From assembly GCF_018474025.1 (NCBI RefSeq), contig NZ_JAHCTA010000003.1:372001-436000 (forward strand): 64,000 nt of DNA. Reading direction: 5' to 3'. The notes beneath the pieces are model-generated. The model saw only the letters and a list, made by a program, of their open reading frames with translations, made no database searches and was not told the DNA's origin. This document shows, one piece after another, positions 18,184 to 28,300 of the stretch. The translations under genes and the position numbers were made by a program. Within the stretch, counting starts at the first letter, position 1; each line of letters begins with the position of its first letter. This DNA comes from Alteromonas oceanisediminis. GTDB lineage: Bacteria > Pseudomonadota > Gammaproteobacteria > Enterobacterales > Alteromonadaceae.

Positions 18184-20631
18184 ATGTCGTGGCTTCGCCG
18201 TAGCCTTTTATCCACTTTTTATTGGCCTGTTAGACTGTTGGTTCGCGCTAAGAGCATTCCACAGGATGTGGAATCCGAACTGGGTATTGATCGTAACAAG
18301 CCCATCATCTACCTGCTTCAAACTGATTCGGTCACCGACCAGTTAGCGCTATCCTTTGCGTGCAAACAACGCGGGTTACCCAGCCCCATTGATGATATTC
18401 AACAAGCCGGTGCCACATTGCCTTCGAGCGTATTCTTACGGCGGCCTCAACCGGTTTTTAAACGGCAACCAAAACAAACCGAGATCCTGAATGTGTTCAC
18501 GGAGATGTTCCACCTTCATCGAGAGCATCCGCAACTCGACTTACAGGTGGTACCGGTGTTTGTCACATGGGGGCGAGCACCTGGCAAAGGTTCACCAGGC
18601 TGGGCCGATTTGATCGCAGACAAAGCGTCACCTAGTTGGCTACGCAAATTTTTTATTGTGTTGTTTCTGGGTAGAGATAACTTTGTGAGCTTTTCTAAAG
18701 CTGTGTCGACGCGATCCATGGCAAACAAGCAGCAAGGTGACGATCATCTCATCGCGCAAAAACTTGTCCGCGTGGCGAATACGCATTTTCATCGAAAACG
18801 TCAGTCGATGACGGGCCCCACGTTGCTCGAGCGAAGCGAGCTGAACAATGCTGTTTTGGGTGCTGAGAGTGTGAAAAGCGCGGTACAGGAAGAAGCCCGG
18901 AGCAAAAACCTGTCGATGGACGAAGCCAGACAGCGCGCGCAAACCTATATAGATGAAATTGCCGGTGATTATCGCGAAGGCTTAATCCGCATTGGCGACC
19001 GAGTGCTTACCCGGATTTGGAACAAAATCTACAATGGCATTAGCGTCAGTCATGCGAAGCGCATTCGTGAACTGGCTCAAAACGGTCACGAAATTATTTA
19101 CGTTCCCTGTCACCGAAGTCATATGGATTATCTTCTACTGACTTACGTGATTTACCACGAAGGCATGGTGACACCGCATATTGCGGCAGGTATCAATCTG
19201 AACTTCTGGCCTGTTGGAAAAATTTTTCGCCGAGCCGGCGCGTTTTTCTTACGTCGCAGTTTTGCCGGGAATAAATTGTATACCGCGGTGTTTCGTGAAT
19301 ATCTTGAGCTGCTGTTCAACAAGGGTTATTCAGTTAAATATTATCCCGAAGGCGGGCGTAGCCGAACGGGCCGATTAATCCCACCGAAAACTGGCATGCT
19401 GGCTATGACCCTGCAGGCCATGCTGAAAGGCATTAAACGCCCAGTGAGCATCGTACCGGTATATATCGGCTACGAGCATGTGATGGAAGTGAATAGCTAC
19501 TTAAAAGAACTCAGTGGTTCAGGAAAAAAGAAAGAATCGCCGATGCAAATCCTGTCTGCCGTACGCAAGCTAAAAAATTATGGCCACGGTTATGTAAACT
19601 TTGGCGAGCCACTGCAGCTCAATCAATTTCTGGACGATAACGTACCGAACTGGCGTGAAAGTCAGGCGATTGGGCCGGATAAAAAACCTTCGTGGTTGAC
19701 ACCTGCAGTGAATCAATTGGCCAATACGGTCATGGTTCGAATCAATAAAGCGGCTGCAATTAATGGCATGGCACTCACCAGTTTGTGCCTGCTCTCGTCG
19801 AAAACAAAAACCATGACCGAAGCTGAGTTAATCGGTGCCATGGAGAACTATTTAAACCTGCTCAAAGTCTGCCCTTATAGCGCAGATGCCACAATGGCTG
19901 ACGGCTCAGCGGCAAACTTGCTCGACAGTATACTCAAACTTAAACGTTTGAAGGTAAGTAACGACAGCTTGGGCAAACTGATATCGCCGATGCCAAACAA
20001 AGCGGTGATCATGACCTACTACCGAAACAATATTTTGCACTTATTTGCGCTGCCAGGTCTCATCATGACGATTGTTTTCGCGCATCGCAGTGTTGAACGT
20101 TCTGCGGTTCTCAATCTGGTCGGAGAGCTGTATCCGTTTTTGCAGCGCGAGTTATTTATTTACATGTCAAAAGAAAATGCGCTGGCTTATTGTGAGCGTC
20201 TGATTGACCAACTTTGCGAGCAAAAACTACTGCTCGCAGAGAAACACTTGCTGACTCCGCCAAGCGCTGACAGTCAGGCCTTCCACGCCGGTTGGTTATT
20301 GAGTCGCGCGATGCAGGAAACGGTGCAGCGGTACGCCGTGGTGCTTCGTGTACTAGAGCTTGCGCAAACCATAAACCGCGGCGAGCTGGAAAAACAGTCT
20401 CGCCAAATGGCGGAACATCTGTCGACGTTGTACGGCATGAGCTCGCCAGAGTTTTACGACAAAAATGTGTTTGCCGCGCTGGTGACCACCTTACGTGAAC
20501 AATCGTTAGTCGAGTCTACTGACGAAGGAACGCTGCGTCATTCTGACAACAGCCGCGCGCTACAACACCAGATTAATCAGTTGGTGTGGCCAGAAATAAC
20601 CCAGCATCTCGCGCAACTTAAATCACTTTGA
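18184..20631 (+). CDS. plsB: Glycerol-3-phosphate 1-O-acyltransferase
   Basis: The 815-residue product matches PlsB length (E. coli 807). The HX4D catalytic box is HRSHMD (His310, Asp315) and the glycerol-phosphate-binding block is YYPEGGRSRTGR (Glu389). PlsB transfers an acyl chain from acyl-CoA or acyl-ACP to sn-glycerol-3-phosphate at the inner membrane, the first step of phospholipid synthesis. The start ATG at 18184 has a plausible GAAGAG about 6 nt upstream. A small ACCTG-AATT-CAGGT palindrome (20631-20644) lies between its stop and the convergent ilvA stop. Confidence 0.97.
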   Translation: MSWLRRSLLSTFYWPVRLLVRAKSIPQDVESELGIDRNKPIIYLLQTDSVTDQLALSFACKQRGLPSPIDDIQQAGATLPSSVFLRRPQPVFKRQPKQTEILNVFTEMFHLHREHPQLDLQVVPVFVTWGRAPGKGSPGWADLIADKASPSWLRKFFIVLFLGRDNFVSFSKAVSTRSMANKQQGDDHLIAQKLVRVANTHFHRKRQSMTGPTLLERSELNNAVLGAESVKSAVQEEARSKNLSMDEARQRAQTYIDEIAGDYREGLIRIGDRVLTRIWNKIYNGISVSHAKRIRELAQNGHEIIYVPCHRSHMDYLLLTYVIYHEGMVTPHIAAGINLNFWPVGKIFRRAGAFFLRRSFAGNKLYTAVFREYLELLFNKGYSVKYYPEGGRSRTGRLIPPKTGMLAMTLQAMLKGIKRPVSIVPVYIGYEHVMEVNSYLKELSGSGKKKESPMQILSAVRKLKNYGHGYVNFGEPLQLNQFLDDNVPNWRESQAIGPDKKPSWLTPAVNQLANTVMVRINKAAAINGMALTSLCLLSSKTKTMTEAELIGAMENYLNLLKVCPYSADATMADGSAANLLDSILKLKRLKVSNDSLGKLISPMPNKAVIMTYYRNNILHLFALPGLIMTIVFAHRSVERSAVLNLVGELYPFLQRELFIYMSKENALAYCERLIDQLCEQKLLLAEKHLLTPPSADSQAFHAGWLLSRAMQETVQRYAVVLRVLELAQTINRGELEKQSRQMAEHLSTLYGMSSPEFYDKNVFAALVTTLREQSLVESTDEGTLRHSDNSRALQHQINQLVWPEITQHLAQLKSL

Positions 20632-20647
20632 CCTGAATTCAGGTACT

Positions 20648-22204
20648 TTAGTGTGCCAAAAAGAAACGGTACGCTGGGTTATCGGTTTGCTCTTCGTACC
20701 GATAGCCCAATGCCGCCAGATGTGTGTCAAAGTCTGCCCGGCTCTCATTGGGAATATCAAAGCCACACAACACCAAGCCGTCTGCTGCGCCATGGTTCCG
20801 ATAGTGAAACAGGGTAATGTTCCATTTCTCACCCAAGGTGTTGAGAAAGGTCAATAAGGCACCGGGATATTCAGGGAAATAAAACGAAAACAAATGTTCG
20901 TTAAGTGGTGTCGATGGTCTTCCACCCACCATATGGCGCACATGCAGCTTGGCTAATTCGTTGTCGGATAAATCAAAGCACTGGTAATCCCGTTGCTGTA
21001 GCTCAGTCAATAAGGCTGCAAACTCAGCTCGCCCGCGTTTTAGTTTAATTCCTACAAAAACGTGCGCTTCTGTGGTGGCCGAAAAACGATAGTTGAACTC
21101 TGTGACGGCGCGGCTCCCGATCGCCTCACAAAAATGCTTAAATGCGCCTGCCCGCTCAGGCAGTTTTACCGCAAATACAGCCTCTTTTTGTTCGCCCAGT
21201 TCACACCGTTCCGACACATAACGCAGTGTATGAAAATTGGTATTGGCACCACACAAAATGCCGCCAAGGATCTCATCTTTTATACCGTGTAGCGCCACGT
21301 ACTTTCGAATCGCCGCAATTGACAGCGCCCCTGCTGGTTCCGCAATCACGCGCGTGTCATCAAATATGTCTTTGATCGCCGCGCAAATTTCATCATTGCT
21401 GACTGTCATAACATCGTCAATGTATTGATTGAGCAATTTGAACGGTTCATCGCCGATTGTTTTTACAGCCACCCCGTCGGCAAAAATGCCAACGCTAGGT
21501 AAGGTGACAGGATGACCCGCTTTCTGAGCCGCCGTTAAGCACGCGCTTTCTTCGGCCTCAACGGCAATGAGTTGAATATCGGGGCGAAGTTGTTTTAAAA
21601 ATACCGCTATGCCGGCGGCTAATCCGCCCCCGCCCACGGCAATAAATAAGCGCTGAATGTTGGGGTTTTGCTCTAATAACTCCCGCGCGATGGTGCCCTG
21701 CCCAGCGATGACATCAGCATTGTCAAACGGCGGAATAAACGTCATACCGTGACTTTCACTCAGTGCCCGAGCATAGCCATTTGCCTGATCAAAACTGGTG
21801 CCATGCAGCACCACCTCTACTGCACTGCCACCAAAACGCTTAACCGCATCAATTTTTATATCTGGTGTGGTTTCCGGCATCACAATTGTTGCTTTAACCC
21901 CGCGACGATTGGCCGAGAATGCCACGCCTTGAGCGTGATTACCGGCTGATGCGGTAACGATACCACTGGCGAGCTTCGCTTCGCTAAGTTGACTAATACA
22001 ATTGTAGGCGCCGCGTAATTTAAACGATTTTACCGGCTGCTGGTCTTCTCGTTTAAGAAAAACACTGTTGCCCAGTTCAAGTGATAAACGCCCCATCAGC
22101 GTAAGCTCACTGTTAACGGCAACATCATAAACCGGTGCCAACAAAATCTTTTTGAGATATTCGATTGCGCTTGCATCATCTAGCGGATGTGATGGCGTTT
22201 CCAC
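20648..22204 (-). CDS. ilvA: Biosynthetic threonine ammonia-lyase (threonine deaminase)
   Basis: The 518-residue protein has a PLP domain with the Schiff-base lysine at Lys62 (PVKSFKLRGAYN), the loop VGGGGLAAGIA and LCGANTN, and a C-terminal double ACT-like regulatory region (about 330-515) with EYPGALLTFLNTLGEKWNI. It converts L-threonine to 2-oxobutanoate, the first committed step to isoleucine, and should be inhibited by isoleucine. It starts 3 bp after the ilvD stop and is last in the ilvE-ilvD-ilvA operon. Confidence 0.97.
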   Translation of the reverse strand: METPSHPLDDASAIEYLKKILLAPVYDVAVNSELTLMGRLSLELGNSVFLKREDQQPVKSFKLRGAYNCISQLSEAKLASGIVTASAGNHAQGVAFSANRRGVKATIVMPETTPDIKIDAVKRFGGSAVEVVLHGTSFDQANGYARALSESHGMTFIPPFDNADVIAGQGTIARELLEQNPNIQRLFIAVGGGGLAAGIAVFLKQLRPDIQLIAVEAEESACLTAAQKAGHPVTLPSVGIFADGVAVKTIGDEPFKLLNQYIDDVMTVSNDEICAAIKDIFDDTRVIAEPAGALSIAAIRKYVALHGIKDEILGGILCGANTNFHTLRYVSERCELGEQKEAVFAVKLPERAGAFKHFCEAIGSRAVTEFNYRFSATTEAHVFVGIKLKRGRAEFAALLTELQQRDYQCFDLSDNELAKLHVRHMVGGRPSTPLNEHLFSFYFPEYPGALLTFLNTLGEKWNITLFHYRNHGAADGLVLCGFDIPNESRADFDTHLAALGYRYEEQTDNPAYRFFLAH

Positions 22205-22207
22205 TAT

Positions 22208-24055
22208 CTAATCTTCCAATTTTGACGCATCACGCACCGCACCCTTATCGGCACTGGTAGCGAGTAATGCAAAGGTTTTCAATGACAGCGAGACCGGTCG
22301 AACTCGCGACACTGGCTTCCACGGATTGGCGCGCTGCTGCATGTGCTCGCGACGGGCCGCCATATCTGCATCCGTTAGCGTGACGTTAATAGTGCGCTGG
22401 GGAATATCTATGACAATCTCATCGCCATCTTCAACCAGCGCCAGACCGCCGCCGCTGGCAGCTTCTGGTGAACAATGGCCGATGGATAAACCTGAGGTGC
22501 CGCCTGAAAAACGCCCATCAGTGATCAGCGCACACGCTTTGCCGAGACCTTTCGATTTTAAGTAGGAGGTAGGGTAAAGCATCTCTTGCATACCGGGCCC
22601 ACCCTTGGGGCCTTCGTAGCGGATCACGACGACATCGCCGGCGACAACGTCGTTATTCAGAATAGCTTCCACAGCTTCGTCCTGACTCTCATAAACTTTG
22701 GCTTTTCCTGTAAACGTCCAGATGGATTCATCCACGCCGGCCGTTTTTACAATACAACCATTCTCAGCCAAATTGCCATACAGCACTGCCAGTCCGCCCT
22801 CTTGACTATAGGCGTGTTGAACGTCTCGAATACAGCCAGCACTGCGATCTTTATCCGCGTCGGGGTAGCGACAGTCCTGACTGAACGCCTTAGTGGTACG
22901 AATACCGGCTGGTCCTGCCCGATAAAACTGCTCAGCCGTCGAGTTACTACCGGCAGTAATTGACCAATCGCGAATGACCTCCGACATCGGCTTGCCTAAC
23001 ACGTGATGGCAATCACCGTGTAGTAATTCTGCCTGATGAAGTTGCTCTAAAATACCCATGACTCCACCAGCTCGATGCACATCTTCCATATGGTATTGTG
23101 GCGTGGCAGGAGCCACCTTGCACAAATGCGGCACGCTGCGCGATAAGCGGTCAATATCGCTCATGCTAAAAGGAACCTCTCCTTCAATAGCAGCCGCCAG
23201 CAGGTGCAGTATCGTATTGGTTGAACCGCCCATGGCGATATCCAAACTCATTGCATTTTCAAACGCAGAGAAATTAGCGATGCTGCGCGGCAAAGCCGTT
23301 GTATCGTTATCCTGGTACCAACGTTTGCACAGCTCGACAACCAGTTCACCGGCTTGTTGAAATAATCCTTCCCTGTCGGCGTGAGTAGCCAACATTGAAC
23401 CATTACCAGGTAATGACAGCCCCAGCGCTTCGGTTAAACAGTTCATTGAGTTTGCGGTGAACATACCCGAACATGAACCACAGGTGGGGCACGCGGAACG
23501 CTCAATCGACTCGCTGTCTGCATCGCTGACCTTGTCGTCTGCGGCAGCCACCATCGCGTCTACCAGATCAAGCTTGATAATCTGATCAGACAATTTGGTT
23601 TTACCCGCCTCCATCGGTCCACCGGACACAAAAACGACGGGAATATTCAGGCGCATTGCCGCCATGAGCATTCCCGGCGTTATCTTGTCGCAGTTCGAAA
23701 TGCACACTAGCGCATCTGCGCAATGTGCATTCGCCATGTACTCCACAGAATCCGCAATAATCTCACGCGAGGGTAAGCTGTAGAGCATGCCGCTATGTCC
23801 CATGGCGATGCCATCGTCCACAGCAATTGTGTTAAATTCCTTGGCAACACCACCCGCAGCTTCGACGCTTCGCGCCACCAATTGTCCCATGTCCTTCAAA
23901 TGTACGTGACCCGGCACAAATTGAGTAAACGAGTTGGCGACGGCAACGATCGGTTTACCGAAATCCGTGTCTTTCATTCCGGTGGCGCGCCACAAAGCGC
24001 GAGCTCCGGCCATGTTTCGGCCTTGGGTTGTTGTCGCTGATCGAAGCTTAGGCAT
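22208..24055 (-). CDS. ilvD: Dihydroxy-acid dehydratase
   Basis: The 615-residue product (E. coli 616) has the iron-sulfur cluster cysteines in [12 protein letters not shown] and [18 protein letters not shown], and the conserved [15 protein letters not shown] near the C-terminus. It dehydrates dihydroxy-isovalerate and dihydroxy-methylvalerate to the 2-oxo acids for valine and isoleucine. It starts 14 bp after ilvE, with AGGAGG just before the ATG. Cluster type (4Fe-4S, oxygen-labile) is inferred from the E. coli enzyme. Confidence 0.98.
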   Translation of the reverse strand: MPKLRSATTTQGRNMAGARALWRATGMKDTDFGKPIVAVANSFTQFVPGHVHLKDMGQLVARSVEAAGGVAKEFNTIAVDDGIAMGHSGMLYSLPSREIIADSVEYMANAHCADALVCISNCDKITPGMLMAAMRLNIPVVFVSGGPMEAGKTKLSDQIIKLDLVDAMVAAADDKVSDADSESIERSACPTCGSCSGMFTANSMNCLTEALGLSLPGNGSMLATHADREGLFQQAGELVVELCKRWYQDNDTTALPRSIANFSAFENAMSLDIAMGGSTNTILHLLAAAIEGEVPFSMSDIDRLSRSVPHLCKVAPATPQYHMEDVHRAGGVMGILEQLHQAELLHGDCHHVLGKPMSEVIRDWSITAGSNSTAEQFYRAGPAGIRTTKAFSQDCRYPDADKDRSAGCIRDVQHAYSQEGGLAVLYGNLAENGCIVKTAGVDESIWTFTGKAKVYESQDEAVEAILNNDVVAGDVVVIRYEGPKGGPGMQEMLYPTSYLKSKGLGKACALITDGRFSGGTSGLSIGHCSPEAASGGGLALVEDGDEIVIDIPQRTINVTLTDADMAARREHMQQRANPWKPVSRVRPVSLSLKTFALLATSADKGAVRDASKLED

Positions 24056-24069
24056 GTTGCCCTCCTAAA

Positions 24070-25002
24070 TTATTCGTACACTGGCGTTAACCAGTTCCAT
24101 TTGTCTTCGGTTTCGCCGTTGAACAGCCCGAAGAATGCTGCTTGTACTTTTTCTGTGATCGGCCCGCGCCCGCCGTTACCCACTTTGATCCCATCAACGC
24201 TGCGCACCGGCGTCACTTCTGCCGCCGTGCCGCACATGAGGATTTCGTCGGCTAGATACATCGCCTCACGCGGAATATTCTCCTCTCGCACGGTGTATCC
24301 CATATCTTGAAGTAGTGTGATCACCGTGTCACGGGTGATCCCCGGCAAAATAGCTGCGGTTTTGGGTGTGGTTGACACAACGCCGTTGCGGATCACAAAA
24401 ATGTTTTCACCCGCACCTTCGCTGATATAGCCATTGACATCCAACGCAATGCCTTCGCCATAACCGTGACGACGAGCTTCCATCGAAATGAGTTGTGATG
24501 ATAGGTAGTTACCGCCGGCTTTAGCGCCTGTCGGCATGGTATTCGCGGCAAGGCGGTTCCAACTTGAGATACCCGCATCAACACCATTTTTCAGCGCTTC
24601 TTCACCAAGGTAAGCCCCCCACTCGAATGCAGCGATGGCTAACTCTGACTCTTGTCCAAAAGGAACCTGCAAGCCCATACCAATATCACCGTAATAGGCG
24701 ATTGGGCGAATGTAGGCTGATTTAAGTTGGTTCTTGGCGATAATATCTTTGGTGGCCTGATTCACCTGATCGAGGGTGTAGGGAATCGTCATACGGTAGA
24801 TTTTCGCTGAGTCAAACAAACGCCGATTGTGATCATGCAGCCTGAAAACGCAGGTTCCTCTATCGGGCGTGTTGTAAGCTCTTACGCCTTCAAACACGGA
24901 AGAACCGTAGTGGATTGCGTGCGTCATGACATGCACGGTGGCGCTTTTCCACGGCATGATTTCGCCATTAAACCAAATAAATTCTGCGGGTTGCTTTGCC
25001 AT
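24070..25002 (-). CDS. ilvE: Branched-chain amino-acid aminotransferase
   Basis: The start at 25002 (AAGGA 8 nt upstream) gives 310 residues, beginning MAKQPAEFIWFNGEIMPWKS; E. coli IlvE is 309. Motifs include VFEGVRAY, the PLP lysine about Lys161 in TGAKAGGNYLSS, and the class IV block EGIALDVNGYISEGAGENIF. It transaminates the 2-oxo acids to valine, leucine and isoleucine with glutamate. It is first of ilvE-ilvD-ilvA. The ilvGM acetolactate synthase genes of the E. coli operon are not here. Confidence 0.97.
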   Translation of the reverse strand: MAKQPAEFIWFNGEIMPWKSATVHVMTHAIHYGSSVFEGVRAYNTPDRGTCVFRLHDHNRRLFDSAKIYRMTIPYTLDQVNQATKDIIAKNQLKSAYIRPIAYYGDIGMGLQVPFGQESELAIAAFEWGAYLGEEALKNGVDAGISSWNRLAANTMPTGAKAGGNYLSSQLISMEARRHGYGEGIALDVNGYISEGAGENIFVIRNGVVSTTPKTAAILPGITRDTVITLLQDMGYTVREENIPREAMYLADEILMCGTAAEVTPVRSVDGIKVGNGGRGPITEKVQAAFFGLFNGETEDKWNWLTPVYE

Positions 25003-25362
25003 TTCAGTGTCCTTAACAAACCTTGTTGTGTGTAGGGTAAAAAAACACAGTCGATAATACATGCAACCGTCATCGCACCCAACGCAAATCGAGGTGAAAA
25101 CCGCAGAACAAATAGAAAGGGTGTGTCACGCAATCGAGACACTGAAGACTTCAGCCTTATTGAAGCGTCGCGAACTACGCTTTAGGCTCTGGAGATTGGT
25201 ATCGTCATGGCAAACGATGATGTAAAGCTACCGTGCAATGTTTAATTAAGCAACCCTTTCCTGAATTTTTGATTTAATTTTTTAGTATTCGACCGGGTTT
25301 GGCTTTGGTTATCTGCTGGCCTTTGCTAAACTTTGCGGCGTTTTTTATCCTCGGAATGCATC
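25003..25362. promoter_or_regulatory. Divergent ilvE / GGDEF-EAL gene intergenic region (360 bp)
   Basis: No gene is apparent. On the minus strand TATTAT about 55 bp before ilvE could be a -10, without a good -35. A 9-codon minus-strand frame (MTIPISRA, near 25180-25210) is followed by small inverted repeats (GCGTAGTTCGCGACGC and GAAGTCTTC), but it lacks the run of Ile/Val/Leu codons expected of an ilv attenuation peptide. On the plus strand only AT-rich sequence precedes the sensor gene. Regulation of the operon stays unresolved. Confidence 0.4.
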
Positions 25363-28300
25363 ATGAAGGTTGTTGTCAGCTTGCTTCTCACATCGCTATG
25401 GATGGTGAGCGCGTGCGTGCATTCCAGTGCGGCAGATGCGCTCCTCGAACAGCCCCGTTTCTTTTCATTGTCTACCGCTAACGGACTCGCGCAGGACACC
25501 GCAGAAGCCTTGCTGTTGGATAGCCGAGGTTTTCTTTATATTGGCACCGATAATGGGCTTGATCGCTGGGATGGACACCATGTAAAGCGAATATACGGAC
25601 CGAATGACGAGCTGCGCGACGCGTCAATCACTGCATTATTTGAAGACAGCATGGGCGGTATTTGGATCAGCGCTTTCGGTTCGGGCGTTTACCGTCTGAG
25701 ACCTGAGTCGCAACAACTGACTCAGGTTCTTGCTGCCCCGTATGTCGATGCTCCTGATTTAATCCAGTCAGCGACCCAATTCTCACAAGCGGATCATGAT
25801 CGCGTACTCATCGCGCTGGAACAGCAGGTCGTTCGCTATGATGTGACTAGCCAGACAATAGAGAAGCTTTTCAGTTTGCCCTCCGATGCGGTCGAAGCCG
25901 GCTCATTCGTGCGCGACGCACTGCTGCTCGACGACACAGTGATAATTGCAACAACCGACGGCATCTACGCTGGGTACACTTTCGGTGATATACGCTTGAT
26001 TGACTTTTTACCCAGTGGTCAGGATCACATGGATTCGCTTAATGCAAAGTATCTATTGATCGATTCAATGCAGCGATTGTGGATTGGTACGGTTCGTGGG
26101 TTGTTTGTTCTCGACGTTACTCAGTTCCGAAACCAATTGGACGATGCACAGTCAAAAATCACCTTTGAGCTAGCGCTTCCTGAGCACAACATCTGGAAAA
26201 TGACTGAGTATGGCCCTTCACAATTCTGGCTGGGTACCGACAGTGGATTAATAGCGATGATGGTGGAGCCGCAAACCACGCAAGTGACCTCTACGCAACT
26301 GATACTGCAACCCACAAAAGGCTATGACCCACTAGCACGCAAAGATATCCTCGATATCGCAGTAGATGCACAAAACAATGTGTGGCTGGGTACTAATTTC
26401 GGTGGTGCGCTTTATTGGGCAACCGATAGTTTAAAGTTCAATGAAGTAAGAAATCGACAAACAAACCGCCTTGCATCCCCATTGAGCGACAATAATGTTT
26501 GGTCGATTGTTGAAGATCCAAAACAACAGCTGTGGGTTGGCACTGCCAATGGTCTGACACGATTATCTGCTGACTTATCCACATCAGAGCATTTCTTTCA
26601 GAAAAAAAAGTATGAAGCCTATAGCGATGCGGTGATAGAAAACCTGTTTGTGGTCGACGATAGCACGCTGGTTATTCAATCCGGGTTTGGGCTGTATGAA
26701 TTTGACACCCATTCAAATACGCGGCAAATCGTGGAAACGCAGAGTGAGGCAGAGCACGCCATCGTAGAGGGCTTTGTCTGGGGCGCCGCGCAGGCTAAAG
26801 ATGATGCCATTTGGTTTATCCAAGACAGTCACGCGTTTCGCTATGACCCCGATGAAAAAACCGTCACGCAAACCGACATCACTGAGACGGTTAGCGCCCA
26901 CACCATGTATGGGTTTATCAATGCTATCCCCCAGTTGCCTGACCAGATTTGGCTTTCTGTCACGGGCAAACTGATGAGCCTATCCCACAATGGCCAAGTA
27001 CGAACAGTACATGAACTTCCACCCGAAGCCCCGACGAAAACCGCCTACCCCAACAGTATTGCTGTGGATAAAGACAATGTATTGTGGATTGCGTATACCG
27101 GGTACGGAGTGTTTGGTATCGATGCAGACTCTCACACGCCAAAGTTTTTTATTGATAGAAAGTATTTTCGCGGGCTGGATAGCCTTTACTCCCTGATGAT
27201 CGATGCCAGCAACAGTTTGTGGTTTAGTTCTCACTCAGGGCTGCATCGAGTCAACGCTGACAGAAATTATATCGAGCACTTTCGTTATGGGCAGGAAATT
27301 TCCGTCTCGGAATTTAACGAAGGTGCCAATATCAAACGCCAGAACGGGGAGTTAGTGTTTGGCTCGCCAAACGGTATCGTTGTTTTTGACCCCGCTGATT
27401 TGCAACAAGCACCTGAGGTACTTGCGAGCAATCCTTTCAAAGGTACTTTTACTCAGCCGGGCATGGCGATTACTGACATCGCTCTCGCCACGCGAGATTT
27501 GGCTTTTTCTAACACCACGTTGAACGACAGTACGATTGATTTGAACCATAACGATAATGGCCTGACAGTGTCGTTTTCGAACCTACGTTTTGATCAAACA
27601 CAATTTATTAAATACCGATATCGGCTATATCAACAGCAGCGCCTGATCAGTGAAGGCATCGCCCATGACGCAAGCCTCTCCATTCCGCTGCTGGAGCCAG
27701 GCCACTATCGATTTGAAGTTGAACCGCATGACTTTGACCCGAACGCGTCTGACGTCGCTAGGTTATTCATTCGTGTTGCTCCCTCACCGTGGCTGACATG
27801 GCAAGCAAAAACGTTGTATGTGTGCTTATTCACAGGCCTGATTGCCACCCTGATATATGTGCGCCGGAACCAAATCCTGACGCTGGATCAGTCGCGCCAG
27901 CAGGTCCAGCTATTCGGTAACGCCTTTCAACAAACCCGTGATTGGGTCATTATTTTTGATGAAAATCGACACCCCATTGCAACCAATGAAGCTTTCTCAC
28001 GTGCGTTCGGGCTCAAGCCACATGACTCTGTTACTGATCAGTATGCGCAGTTCAATCAACGCTATGCTGATTTGATGGCGCGTACGCAGGAAATTTTACT
28101 GAGTTTGTCGCCTGATGAATTCAAGCGTAAAGAAACCAGTGTCAAAATCGCTGATGGCCGGTCTCACGATATTTTGATTAACTTTACGGCCGTTGCACGG
28201 AAAGGTGATGCCAACACGATCAGCCACTACCTCATGGTTATCTCAGATATTAGTGAGCAGAAGCGAGCCGAACGAAAGCTGCGTAAGATGGCAACGGTTG

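Noticed and set aside
20631-20644. Palindrome ACCTGAATTCAGGT between plsB and ilvA as a terminator
   Set aside because: Only a 5-bp stem with a 4-nt loop and no T-tract; too weak to call as a terminator, though its placement between convergent genes is notable.
25120-25230. Possible ilv attenuator peptide upstream of ilvE
   Set aside because: The short frame MTIPISRA has too few branched-chain codons, and no terminator hairpin with a T-run follows before ilvE.
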